In this document: positions 1-6,910 of the stretch, one piece after another | How positions within the stretch are numbered: position 1 is the first letter of the stretch | Layout of the letters: each line of letters begins with the position of its first letter | Origin: Verrucomicrobiota bacterium | GTDB lineage: Bacteria; Verrucomicrobiota; Kiritimatiellia; Kiritimatiellales; Tichowtungiaceae | Direction: 5' to 3' | NCBI GenBank assembly: GCA_020853375.1 | Contig: JADYZA010000034.1 | Location: 1-13,955 of the forward strand | Length of the DNA stretch: 13,955 nt | The notes under the pieces: model-generated | Databases searched by the model: none | Seen by the model: only the letters and a program-made list of their open reading frames with translations | What the model was told of the DNA's origin: nothing | Translations under genes and position numbers: made by a program

Positions 1-182
1 CGTACGACGCCGTCGAGGTGGTAGGGCAGATCGATCCGGAAATCGCCCGCCGTTGGCCGGTCGTCCGGTTTTCCGACGCACATCTTCCGGAACAAATCGC
101 CCGCCGCTTCACCGAAGTCGAAACCGACGCCTTCACCGTTCCGGCACTGCGCGCCGCCTTTCAGCGCCTGCGCCTCAACTGA
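1..182 (+). CDS. PHP-domain protein, C-terminal fragment
   Basis: The reading frame enters from the left edge and stops with TGA at 180-182, so only the last 59 residues are visible. They read like the C-terminus of PHP-domain metal-dependent phosphoesterases: a short strand, then RFSDAHLPEQIARRFTEVE, then an ending of the type FTVPALRAAF. In the family the Ser-Asp-Ala-His stretch supplies late metal-binding residues, and the I(G/A)RR-T-E pattern follows it. Substrate cannot be told from this piece; PHP domains occur in histidinol phosphatases, polymerase subunits and stand-alone phosphoesterases. The gene ends 4 bp before the palindrome array, with no T-tract terminator. Frame and stop are certain; the family call is from motif recognition. 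Confidence 0.7.
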   Translation, partial: YDAVEVVGQIDPEIARRWPVVRFSDAHLPEQIARRFTEVETDAFTVPALRAAFQRLRLN

Positions 183-185
183 CTT

Positions 186-294
186 TTCCAATGGTTGGAA
201 AAAATGGCGGTCACGCTTCCAAATATTGGAGGAATCGGCTAAAACCCTTCCAATCTTTGGAAGAAAAATCCCTCTGTTCTTCCAATGTTTGGAA
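186..294. repeat. Array of four TTCCAANNNTTGGAA palindromes, 31-32 bp period
   Basis: Four 15-bp dyads lie at 186-200 (centre TGG), 217-231 (centre ATA, last base G instead of A), 248-262 (centre TCT) and 280-294 (centre TGT). Start-to-start distances are 31, 31 and 32 bp, about three helical turns, so all dyads face the same side of the DNA. The 16, 16 and 17 bp between them are unrelated to each other. The array fills most of the gap between the PHP gene and the four-helix-bundle gene. It has the form of a cooperative protein-binding array, but no binding protein can be identified here. Confidence 0.9.
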
Positions 295-360
295 ATCGAC
301 CGGCTCGTTTACAAACTCTACGGCCTGACCGATGAAGAGGTGAAATTTGTGGAGGGGGCG
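295..360 (+). pseudogene. Remnant of a restriction/methylase-type C-terminal tail
   Basis: Directly after the fourth palindrome, frame 1 encodes IDRLVYKLYGLTDEEVKFVE. This closely matches the short conserved tail I know from the C-termini of Eco57I-like type IIG restriction-methylases and related N6-adenine methylases (pattern D-LVY-LYGLTEEEI-IVE). No methylase or nuclease domain precedes it: the frame upstream is only palindrome array and hits a stop within the PHP gene. The frame stays open to a stop at 526-528, but from 365 on it is out of frame with a convincing gene. I read it as a leftover of a deleted gene. It could instead be a tail picked up by chance; 20 residues is too short to be sure. 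Confidence 0.5.
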
Positions 361-364
361 GGAA

Positions 365-1045
365 ATGAGCGGAACAAACGGACCAGACGGACGCAACGGT
401 GGAGAAGGCCGACCGACAAATACTCCGATGTCTGGAAAAAATCCGAAGGCTCTGAATTCTCCGGCAGCGGAGCGGGTTTACGGGGCGCACGGCGGTTTCC
501 GCAAGCTGAAGGCGTTTCAGGTGGCTGAACTCTGTTATGACTATACCTGCCGCTTTTGTGAACGATACATCCCGCCGAAAGACCGCCATTTTGATCAGAT
601 GGTGCAGGCTGCCCGCAGCGGCTTTCAGAACATCGGCGAAGGCAGCGAGGACAGCGCAACCAGTAAAAAGCTGGAGATGAATCTGACGAATGTAGCCAAG
701 AGCAGCATCGGAGAACTGGAACGGGATTACCGGAAATATTTAAAGCGGCGGAATCTGCGGGAATGGGAGGCGGGCGATTTGGCTTTTGAGGAAGCCCGCG
801 CATTGCGCCCGGAAACGGTGGAAGAGGCGGCGGAGTGGGTCAACGCTCCCGGCAAAAAGCAGTCCGCCGAAGAACGTGCCGCGAATCTCGGCGCAATTCT
901 GGCCGCGCAGGCGCACTGGCTGACGGAACGTCTGCTGGATCGGCAGGCGCAGGATTTTGAAAAAGGAGGCGGCTTCTCCGAGCGGCTGTACAAAGCCAGA
1001 ACAGGTAAAGACAGACCGAACGGACGAAACAGTCAGAACGGATAG
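365..1045 (+). CDS. Four-helix-bundle (S23/IVP-like) protein with suffix domain
   Basis: 226 aa. Residues about 44-130 follow the S23 ribosomal-intervening-sequence protein-like four-helix-bundle pattern: F-KL-AFQVA near the start, then QAARSGFQNIGEGS, then KSSIGELERDYRKYL. Residues about 130-212 match the longer 'four helix bundle suffix' form, ending in GGGFSERLYKAR. Members pack as small helical bundles, often pentameric; their cellular role is not settled. I start at ATG 365 because GGAGG at 351-355 sits 9 bp upstream; an in-frame TTG at 347 lacks such a site. The first 30 and last 12 residues are Gly/Asn/Asp/Arg-rich and are encoded by 9-nt periodic repeats, so the ends may be recent additions. 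It converges on nfo with 63 bp between the stops. Confidence 0.85.
   Translation: MSGTNGPDGRNGGEGRPTNTPMSGKNPKALNSPAAERVYGAHGGFRKLKAFQVAELCYDYTCRFCERYIPPKDRHFDQMVQAARSGFQNIGEGSEDSATSKKLEMNLTNVAKSSIGELERDYRKYLKRRNLREWEAGDLAFEEARALRPETVEEAAEWVNAPGKKQSAEERAANLGAILAAQAHWLTERLLDRQAQDFEKGGGFSERLYKARTGKDRPNGRNSQNG
376..399 (+). repeat. 9-nt periodic degenerate repeat, 5' end of the four-helix gene
   Basis: CGGAC recurs at 379-383 and 388-392, followed by CGG at 397-399, giving an exact 9-nt step with pattern NNAACNGAC. It encodes the NGPDGRN part of the N-terminus. The same pattern returns at the 3' end of the gene. Confidence 0.6.
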
Positions 1046-1093
1046 GCTGGAGCAGTTGTCTGTTGTGTCGGTTGGGTCTGTTTCGTCCATGTT
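1013..1093. repeat. 9-nt periodic repeats, direct then inverted, with 11-bp inverted repeat
   Basis: From 1013 the sequence runs in 9-nt units (agaccgaac, ggacgaaac, agtcagaac, ggataggct). From 1058 it runs in units of the complementary type (gtctgttgt, gtcggttgg, gtctgtttc, gtccatgtt). As a result GGACGAAACAG at 1022-1032 is a perfect inverted match to CTGTTTCGTCC at 1078-1088, able to form an 11-bp stem with a 45-nt loop. The block spans the end of the four-helix gene and the convergent spacer. There is no T-tract, so I do not call it an intrinsic terminator, although a weak bidirectional stop is possible. Confidence 0.7.
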
Positions 1094-1106
1094 CCAAGGT
1101 TTGGAA
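1092..1106. repeat. TTCCAANNNTTGGAA palindrome (centre GGT), intergenic
   Basis: Perfect 15-bp copy between the convergent four-helix gene and nfo, starting as the inverted 9-nt repeats end and finishing 2 bp before the nfo stop codon. Confidence 0.9.
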
Positions 1107-1108
1107 AA

Positions 1109-1948
1109 TTACTGCTCAAAACTGCGCAGCAGTTTGATTTCATCGGCCCAGATCGCCGGATCGGGCGTTTCCAGAATGAGCGGGATGCCGTTGAACCGTT
1201 CGTCGGACATTAGGAAGCGGAAGCAGTCGATTCCGATAAATCCTTTGCCGAGGGATTCATGACGGTCGACCCGTGTACCGAGATCTTTTTTGGAATCGTT
1301 GATGTGCATTCCTTCCAAATGTTGGAACCCAACAACCTTGCCGAACTCTTCAAATGTCGCGGCGAAGGTTTTCTCGGTGCGCAGGTCGTAACCGGCGGCG
1401 AAGGTGTGGCAGGTGTCGATGCAGATGCCGACGCGTGTTTTGTCTTTAACCTGTTCAATTATTCCGGCGAGGTGCTCAAAGCGGTGCCCCATGTTCGTGC
1501 CTTGTCCGGCGGTATTCTCAATCACCGCGATAACGCCTTTGGTTCCTGCCAGCGCAAGGTTGATGGATTCGGCGATGAGCGCGAGGCACTCGCTTTCCGA
1601 ACATTTATCCAAATGACTGCCGGGGTGAAAATTGAGCCGGTCGAGTCCGAGTTGTTCACAGCGTTTCATTTCATCCAGAAACGCCGTACGGGATTTTTCC
1701 AGCCCTTCAGTTTCCGGATGTCCGAGGTTAATCAGATAGCTGTCATGCGGAAGGATTTGTTCCGGGGCGAATGTGTTCCGGCAGTTCTGCTTAAACGACT
1801 TGATGCTTTCGTCGGAGAGCGGGGCGGCGGCCCATTGTTTCTGGTTTTTGGTGAAGAGAGCGAAGGCATCCGCACCGATCGCTTTGGCATTCAGCGGTGC
1901 GTTTTCAACGCCGCCGCTCGCACTGACATGGGCTCCGATTGTTTTCAT
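1109..1948 (-). CDS. nfo: Endonuclease IV (AP endonuclease)
   Basis: 279 aa, close to the 285 aa of E. coli Nfo, and matching it almost end to end from [13 protein letters not shown]. It cuts DNA 5' of abasic sites in base-excision repair using three zinc ions in a TIM barrel. All nine metal ligands known from the family are visible in order: His in LPHDSYL, His in NFHPGSH, Glu in VIENTAGQG, Asp and His in CIDTCHTF, His in GMHINDSK, Asp and His in RVDRHESLG, Glu in LILETPDP. I chose ATG 1948 because family homology begins there; the frame runs open 38 codons further upstream to 2062 but that part is not family-like, and no clear Shine-Dalgarno precedes the ATG. Divergent from apbE. One palindrome copy lies inside. 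Confidence 0.96.
   Translation of the reverse strand: MKTIGAHVSASGGVENAPLNAKAIGADAFALFTKNQKQWAAAPLSDESIKSFKQNCRNTFAPEQILPHDSYLINLGHPETEGLEKSRTAFLDEMKRCEQLGLDRLNFHPGSHLDKCSESECLALIAESINLALAGTKGVIAVIENTAGQGTNMGHRFEHLAGIIEQVKDKTRVGICIDTCHTFAAGYDLRTEKTFAATFEEFGKVVGFQHLEGMHINDSKKDLGTRVDRHESLGKGFIGIDCFRFLMSDERFNGIPLILETPDPAIWADEIKLLRSFEQ
1313..1327. repeat. TTCCAANNNTTGGAA palindrome (centre ATG) inside nfo
   Basis: Perfect copy. On the minus strand it encodes F-Q-H-L-E where E. coli Nfo has F-K-Y-L-R just before GMH-ND, so the motif replaces residues rather than adding any. Confidence 0.9.
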
Positions 1949-2091
1949 GCGGGGCAGTTTATCGGAAAAATCGGCGGCTCCAATACTCCTCTCACAAAAC
2001 CTTCTTGCCGCCGTTGCGTCGTGCCAAGTTTTCGGGTTTAGTTCTGCTGGACATCGTGGCAAGTGCTAGCTGGGATTGGAGTGATTTTCAT

Positions 2092-3114
2092 ATGCGTATA
2101 AATCGGATTATTTTCGCCGTAGTTTTGCTTGTTCTGCTTGGCGCTGGAATTGGCATCAAGATGCGCGGCGGGGCAAAAGAGACTGGGGTTTGGTATCAGG
2201 AAGTCCGCGAGCTTTATTACGACATACCGGTACAGGTGAAGTTTTTTCCGGAAAACACGCAATTGAGCGCCCGTGTATGGGCCTATCTGGAAAGCATGGA
2301 TGATGTTTTCAATGATTATAAGGATGGAAGCGAAATCTCAGCAGTAAACCGTGTTAATGCTGCCGGTGAGGTTACGTTGTCACCGGTACTGACGGATGCC
2401 TTCGATAAAGCCCTTCAGGCTTGGCAGTTTAGCGAGGGCGTGTTTGATGTTTCGTGCACGCCGTTGCGCAAGATTTGGCGCCAAGCCGAAAAACGCGGGA
2501 ATCCTCCTTCCGAGGCGGAAATTCTAGCCGCCAAGGAGCGGTGCGGCATGAAGGTTAAACAGAATGGGGATCGATTAACGCTTTCCCGTGACGGGCTGGT
2601 GTTTGATTTTGGCGGGATCGATAAAGGAATTATTGCCGATCATGTGGTTGAAATGCTCAAAGCCGGCGGAGCGCGGAGTGCGCTGGTTCAAATCGGCGGA
2701 GAAACTGCGGCCTTCGGCCTTTCGCAAAAAAAGAAACCGTTCCGGATCGGCATACAGCATCCGGAAAAACGCGACGGCGTGTGGAGTGTGATTCAGGACA
2801 GCGGAACCGGTCTGTCGGCATCCACCAGTGGAAATTATGAAAATCCCATTACGATCAATGGGTTTACTTTCTATCACATTATGGATCCTCGCACCGGATA
2901 TCCGGCGAAGACCGATGTCCTGTCTGTGAGTATCGCATTTCCAGAGACTGGAAAAAACTGGCTGACCGACAGCCTTTCAACGACCGGTGTGTTGCTGGGG
3001 CCGAAAAAAACGTTTGAAATCGTCAAACGGCTTGGCGGCGAAGCGATGTTTTTGATTCGCGAGGACGGGAAGATTAAGGAAGTCAAAAGTTCCGGCTGGG
3101 GGATGTTTGAATGA
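2092..3114 (+). CDS. apbE: FAD:protein FMN transferase (ApbE family)
   Basis: 340 aa. ApbE covalently attaches FMN to Thr residues of redox proteins such as the Rnf and Nqr subunits, outside the cytoplasmic membrane. Residues 6-22 form a hydrophobic anchor without a lipobox Cys, so it is probably a membrane-tethered periplasmic form. Family signatures: KDGSEISAVNR (about 78-87), CTPLRKIW (122-129), FDFGGIDKGIIAD (171-183), QIGGE (200-204), HIMDPRTGYP (262-271) and LTDSLSTTGVLLG (291-303). ATG 2092 is preceded by GGAGTGA at 2078-2084 and begins the signal anchor; the open frame back to 1939 is not family-like. No flavinylation target lies in the window. It is separated from trpE by 111 bp and is probably its own unit. 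Confidence 0.92.
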   Translation: MRINRIIFAVVLLVLLGAGIGIKMRGGAKETGVWYQEVRELYYDIPVQVKFFPENTQLSARVWAYLESMDDVFNDYKDGSEISAVNRVNAAGEVTLSPVLTDAFDKALQAWQFSEGVFDVSCTPLRKIWRQAEKRGNPPSEAEILAAKERCGMKVKQNGDRLTLSRDGLVFDFGGIDKGIIADHVVEMLKAGGARSALVQIGGETAAFGLSQKKKPFRIGIQHPEKRDGVWSVIQDSGTGLSASTSGNYENPITINGFTFYHIMDPRTGYPAKTDVLSVSIAFPETGKNWLTDSLSTTGVLLGPKKTFEIVKRLGGEAMFLIREDGKIKEVKSSGWGMFE

Positions 3115-3225
3115 TCTGAGGTGTACGTACGGAAATACTTCTGAGTCTGCTGTTCGATTTGGAAACGCGGCACTTGCGCCGAACGTCCGTTGCAGGTACA
3201 AAAGCGCCTCAACACAAGGCAAGTT
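3115..3225 (+). promoter_or_regulatory. apbE-trpE spacer, possible weak trpE promoter
   Basis: 111 bp without a gene. A poor sigma70-like pair can be drawn: TTGCGC at 3174-3179 and TACAAA at 3197-3202, spacing 17 bp. Neither hexamer is close to consensus. I see no Trp-rich leader peptide, attenuator hairpin or T-box in this spacer, so classical tryptophan attenuation is not supported. AAGG at 3216-3219 is the trpE ribosome site. Confidence 0.2.
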
Positions 3226-4749
3226 ATGAGTGTGCAACCAAACCGAGAAACATTTTTAAAAAAGGCGACACAGGGCAACCTGATTCCAGTCTGGAAAGAA
3301 ATTCTGGCGGATCAGGAAACACCGGTTTCCGCCTACGAGCGGGTTCGCCAATTCCTTCGGGAGAAAGATCACGCTTCGCACACCTGGATGCTGGAAAGCG
3401 TTGAAGGCGGAGAGCACATCGGGCGCTATTCATTCATCGGCGGGAATCCTCGCGCCATCATTCGCGCTCATGGAACCGCCACCGAGATCACTGAAGGCGG
3501 CACGACGGTTAGAGTTGCCGATACCGACCCGCTGAACGCGCTCAAAGCATACATGAGCCGCTACCGTCCCGTGCGTGATCCGGCTTTGCCGCGTTTCATC
3601 GGCGGAGCGGTTGGGTTTCTTGGCTACGACATGATTTCCGTTTTCGAACCGCGCGTTCCGGTGATTCGGGAAGATGCCATCGGCAATCCCGATATGGTCA
3701 TGATGATCACCAACGCCATTATCATTTTTGACCGCGTCAAGCACACCATGAAAGTGGTCGCCAATGCCTATGTTGACGGGAATCCCGATGACGCCTATGA
3801 CGAAGCGCTTGCGGAAATTGACGAACTGTGTGAGGCCTTGCAGCAACCAGTTGGCCGCGTGCTGATCGATGCGCATCTTGACGTGAAATCTGTCGTGCCC
3901 GACTCGAATACCACGCCGGATGAGTTTCGAGCCATGGTTAGCAAAGCTCAGGAATATATCCGCTCAGGCGACATCATCCAGACCGTTCTTTCTCAGCGGT
4001 TTGAAACCGGGAATACCGCCGACTCACTCGACGTTTATCGCGCGTTACGCTCTATTAATCCGTCGCCTTACATGTTCTGTCTCGACCTCGCCGAAAGCGC
4101 ATTGGTTGGATCTTCACCCGAAGTCCATGTGCGGTGCGAAGATCGCCGGGTTGAAGTCCGTCCGATCGCTGGAACCCGTCCTCGCGGAAAAACAGAGGCC
4201 GAAGACCTTGCGCTTGAAAAAGATCTGCTGGCCGACCCCAAAGAACTTGCCGAACACGTCATGCTCGTCGACCTTGGACGAAACGACATTGGTCGCGTCT
4301 GCGAATTTTCCAGTGTCAAAGTGCCCGAACAGATGGTCATTGAGCGGTACAGCCACGTCATGCATATCGTTTCCGATGTCACTGGCACGCTGGCTCCGGA
4401 ATATGACGCCTACGATGTCCTGCGGGCCACATTCCCCGCCGGAACCGTCAGCGGCGCGCCAAAAATCCGCGCAATGGAAATCATCGCCGAACTCGAAAAA
4501 ACCAAACGCGGCCCATACGCCGGTGCGGTCGGTTATTTCAGCTTCGACGGCAACCTTGATTCCTGCATCACCATCCGCACTATCGTATTGGATAAAAACA
4601 AAGCCTACGTCCAGGCGGGAGCTGGGATCGTCGCCGACTCCGTGCCGGAAATGGAGTATCAGGAAACCCGCAACAAAGCCGGAGCCATGATGAAAGCGCT
4701 TGCTCTGGCCAAACACTACACCGCCGCGCGGGAAGGGAGATCGAAATGA
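3226..4749 (+). CDS. trpE: Anthranilate synthase component I
   Basis: 507 aa, normal length. With TrpG it turns chorismate and glutamine into anthranilate, the first committed step of tryptophan synthesis. The N-terminal part carries the LES motif (56-58, in WMLESVEGG) that forms the tryptophan feedback site in the family. The C-terminal chorismate-binding domain shows [46 protein letters not shown] and [10 protein letters not shown] chose ATG 3226, with AAGG at 3216-3219; a TTG at 3190 in the same frame would add 12 unlike residues. The stop overlaps the trpG start (ATGA), so translation is probably coupled. Retention of the LES motif argues for TrpE over PabB. Confidence 0.95.
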   Translation: MSVQPNRETFLKKATQGNLIPVWKEILADQETPVSAYERVRQFLREKDHASHTWMLESVEGGEHIGRYSFIGGNPRAIIRAHGTATEITEGGTTVRVADTDPLNALKAYMSRYRPVRDPALPRFIGGAVGFLGYDMISVFEPRVPVIREDAIGNPDMVMMITNAIIIFDRVKHTMKVVANAYVDGNPDDAYDEALAEIDELCEALQQPVGRVLIDAHLDVKSVVPDSNTTPDEFRAMVSKAQEYIRSGDIIQTVLSQRFETGNTADSLDVYRALRSINPSPYMFCLDLAESALVGSSPEVHVRCEDRRVEVRPIAGTRPRGKTEAEDLALEKDLLADPKELAEHVMLVDLGRNDIGRVCEFSSVKVPEQMVIERYSHVMHIVSDVTGTLAPEYDAYDVLRATFPAGTVSGAPKIRAMEIIAELEKTKRGPYAGAVGYFSFDGNLDSCITIRTIVLDKNKAYVQAGAGIVADSVPEMEYQETRNKAGAMMKALALAKHYTAAREGRSK

Positions 4750-5309
4750 TTTTAGTGATCGATAACTACGATTCCTTTACCTACAACCTCGTCCAATATC
4801 TCGGCGAACTGGGCGCGGAAATGAAAATTTTCCGCAACGATCAGATTACTGTTGCTGAGGCGGTTGCGCTGAAACCCGAAAAAGTACTGGTCAGTCCCGG
4901 CCCGTGTTCGCCGCGTGAAGCGGGGATTTCTTGCGATATCATCCGCGAGTTCGGCCCGCGCGTTCCATTGCTTGGCGTTTGTCTGGGGCATCAGTCGATT
5001 GGCGAAGTTTTCGGCGGGAAAGTGATTCGCGCCGCACGGCTGATGCACGGCAAAACATCGCCGATTCTGCACAAAGGTGAAAGTGTTTTCAAAGGACTGC
5101 CCAGTCCGTTCGATGCCACGCGCTACCACTCGCTCATCGTCGAACGCGAAAGCCTGCCGTCGTGCCTAAAAATCACCGCGGAAACCGCCGAAGGTGAAAT
5201 CATGGGACTCATGCACACGGAATATCCGGTGCACGGAGTTCAGTTCCATCCGGAATCCATTCTGACCCAGCACGGCAAGCAGCTCCTCCAGAACTTTCTG
5301 GAACTGTAA
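4746..5309 (+). CDS. trpG: Anthranilate synthase component II (glutamine amidotransferase)
   Basis: 187 aa, class I glutamine amidotransferase. It releases ammonia from glutamine for TrpE. The catalytic triad is visible: Cys in [10 protein letters not shown], then His and Glu in GVQFHPES. The N-terminus [19 protein letters not shown] and the [11 protein letters not shown] loop are typical of TrpG/PabA. It starts inside the trpE stop (ATGA overlap), with GGGAGA at 4735-4740. In many bacteria one protein serves both anthranilate and p-aminobenzoate synthases, so a double role with a distant pabB is possible. No trpD, trpC, trpF, trpB or trpA follows in the window. Confidence 0.94.
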   Translation: MILVIDNYDSFTYNLVQYLGELGAEMKIFRNDQITVAEAVALKPEKVLVSPGPCSPREAGISCDIIREFGPRVPLLGVCLGHQSIGEVFGGKVIRAARLMHGKTSPILHKGESVFKGLPSPFDATRYHSLIVERESLPSCLKITAETAEGEIMGLMHTEYPVHGVQFHPESILTQHGKQLLQNFLEL

Positions 5310-5312
5310 ATT

Positions 5313-6104
5313 ATGTTTTTCGACACTCATGTTCATTTTGACGACTTCGTGAAGGATGGCTCGTTGGAGCAGGTGTTGGAGCGGGCCGAACGTTCCAACG
5401 TTTGGAAAATGATTGCCGTCGGTGGGTCGCTGGAGGCAAATGAGCTGGCGCAGATGCTGGCCGGCGCCTTTCCGCAACGAATTTTCGCCGCCGCCGGGTA
5501 TGATCGGCATCTCGCCGGAACGCCGGTTAATGTGACGGCGTTGCGTGAGCTGGCCGAAAAAGAATCCACGGTTGCCATCGGCGAAACTGGGCTCGATTAT
5601 TTTTACGAACCGGAAAAATCCAAAGAGCAGAAACGGCTGTTTTTCCAATGCTTGGAAACGGCCATTCATTTCCGCAAGCCGGTGATTGTTCATACGCGTG
5701 ATGCCGATGAAGATACGCTGGCGATGCTGACCGATTTTTCCAGACATTGGAAGGGCGACCCGGCGCGTGTTGGCGTGGTTCATTGTTTTACCCGCGATCA
5801 GAACATGGCGAAGGCACTGCTCGATCTGGGTTTTTATATCAGCTTTAGCGGTATCGTCACCTTCGCCAATGCTGATCCGTTGAGGGAAGTGGCCAAGTTT
5901 GTTCCGGATGATCGGTTGTTGATTGAAACTGATTCGCCCTATCTTGCGCCGATTCCGCATCGCGGAAAACGGTGTGAGCCCGCCTTCGGTGTCGATACGG
6001 CCAAACGGCTTGCCGAACTGCGCGGCTGTGCAGTAGAGTCGCTGGCGCAAACGACAATGAACAATGCTGTCCAACTGTTCGGATTGAAGGAGGAGACGAC
6101 ATGA
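5313..6104 (+). CDS. tatD: TatD family metal-dependent DNase
   Basis: 263 aa, standard TatD length. TatD proteins are TIM-barrel hydrolases with 3'-5' exonuclease activity on DNA; roles in DNA repair and quality control have been proposed. Metal residues are all present: HVHFD at the start, Glu in IGETGLDYFY, His in VIVHTRDA, His in VVHCFTRD and Asp in IETDSPYLAP. It begins 3 bp after trpG with no strong Shine-Dalgarno, so it probably depends on coupling. It ends overlapping the next gene by 4 bp (ATGA). Three palindrome copies (one imperfect) lie in it, the highest density of any gene here. The paralogues YcfH and YjjV share these motifs, so the exact member is uncertain. Confidence 0.92.
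   Translation: MFFDTHVHFDDFVKDGSLEQVLERAERSNVWKMIAVGGSLEANELAQMLAGAFPQRIFAAAGYDRHLAGTPVNVTALRELAEKESTVAIGETGLDYFYEPEKSKEQKRLFFQCLETAIHFRKPVIVHTRDADEDTLAMLTDFSRHWKGDPARVGVVHCFTRDQNMAKALLDLGFYISFSGIVTFANADPLREVAKFVPDDRLLIETDSPYLAPIPHRGKRCEPAFGVDTAKRLAELRGCAVESLAQTTMNNAVQLFGLKEETT
5393..5407. repeat. TTCCAANNNTTGGAA palindrome (centre CGT) inside tatD
   Basis: Perfect copy, read in the frame that gives S-N-V-W-K. Confidence 0.9.
5643..5657. repeat. TTCCAANNNTTGGAA palindrome (centre TGC) inside tatD
   Basis: Perfect copy, read as F-Q-C-L-E in the helix before VIVHTRDA; the spacing to that motif is normal for TatD. Confidence 0.9.
5738..5752. repeat. Imperfect palindrome copy (TTCCAG ACA TTGGAA) inside tatD
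   Basis: One mismatch (G for A at 5743). It lies 81 bp after the previous copy and is read as S-R-H-W-K. Confidence 0.6.
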
Positions 6105-6910
6105 AGAAAATTCTATTCACGCTGATCGCACTGTCTGCCGCCGCTTATGCTCAGGATGTTGTGAAGGTGACGGGAGATCGTGTCAGTTTACGCGCTGTTC
6201 CGGATACGAACGCTGTTTTGCTGGCCCGCGCGATGCTTGGGGACGAGCTGGTGCTTAAAGATAACAGTAATCCCGATTGGGTTGGCGTTCTACCTCCGGC
6301 CAGCATTGACCTTTGGGTTAATGGCGAATTTGTCAGCAACAACGTCGTTTGTCCGGAAATTCTGAATATCCGTTCCGGACCGAGTTTGAGCCATAGCGTT
6401 GTGGGTTCGGCTTTGAAGGGCGATAAGCTGACAGTGCGCGGCGGGGCCGGTGGCTGGCTCAAGATTGCTCCGACATCGAACACGATCGTGTGGATCAAAC
6501 GCGAATTCACGCAGACTCCGGGGGTTGCGCCTGTTGAACCGGTGACGGCTCCATTGGCGGCGGCGCAAACACAAGCGGTTGTGACAGTTGTTGCTGCGCC
6601 AACCTTTCAGGAAGTTATGAATGAAGGTTCCGCAATATCCGGGAAGCCGCTGACGGAAGATACAGCCAAGGCTCAGGGAGTTGATGGAACGTATACGGGT
6701 GTTTTACAGCCCGCCGAAGGATTGCTCTACAAGCTGATCGATGATCATTTCACCGATATAATCGTCTGCTATGTCCGCGGTAACAGCGCTCAGATGCAGA
6801 CCTTTAAAGGTGCGAAAATTGAAATCACCGGGAAAACCTACTGGGCTTCTGGCAAAGACCTGCCACTGGTTGTTCCTGCTCGGATTAAGCCGCTGCCAGT
6901 CGTGCGTTAA
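6101..6910 (+). CDS. Exported protein with two SH3b-like domains
   Basis: 269 aa. Residues 1-17 are a clear signal peptide (MKKILFTLIALSAAAYA, cleavage before QDV), so the protein is exported. Residues about 18-78 and 79-137 look like two bacterial SH3 domains: the second has LNIRSGPSLSHSVVGSALKGDKLTV, and the first a weaker VSLRAVPDTNAVLLARAMLGDEL. A Pro/Ala/Val-rich linker (138-168) joins them to a C-terminal part of about 100 residues that I do not recognise. SH3b domains commonly bind cell-wall peptides. Start ATG 6101 overlaps the tatD stop and has an excellent AAGGAGGAG at 6087-6095. Its stop shares a TTAA with the convergent nuclease gene. Confidence 0.85.
   Translation: MKKILFTLIALSAAAYAQDVVKVTGDRVSLRAVPDTNAVLLARAMLGDELVLKDNSNPDWVGVLPPASIDLWVNGEFVSNNVVCPEILNIRSGPSLSHSVVGSALKGDKLTVRGGAGGWLKIAPTSNTIVWIKREFTQTPGVAPVEPVTAPLAAAQTQAVVTVVAAPTFQEVMNEGSAISGKPLTEDTAKAQGVDGTYTGVLQPAEGLLYKLIDDHFTDIIVCYVRGNSAQMQTFKGAKIEITGKTYWASGKDLPLVVPARIKPLPVVR

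Noticed and set aside
186..206. Palindrome plus A-run as an intrinsic terminator of the PHP gene
   Set aside because: On the plus strand the run after the stem is A, not T; on the minus strand no T-run follows the stem, and the stem is only 6 bp and AT-rich.
186..294. Evenly spaced repeats resembling a small CRISPR array
   Set aside because: Repeats are only 15 bp with a variable centre, spacers are 16-17 bp, there are just four units, and the same motif occurs singly inside genes. No cas genes are present.
347..364. TTG 347 as the start of the four-helix-bundle gene
   Set aside because: The strong GGAGG at 351-355 lies downstream of it and is placed correctly for ATG 365.
1259..2041. Long plus-strand open frame of 260 codons opposite nfo
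   Set aside because: It is the antisense shadow of nfo, whose nine metal ligands are all present on the minus strand; the plus-strand translation shows no recognisable family.
1949..2062. 38-residue N-terminal extension of endonuclease IV
   Set aside because: The extension has no family similarity; [13 protein letters not shown] is the normal N-terminus.
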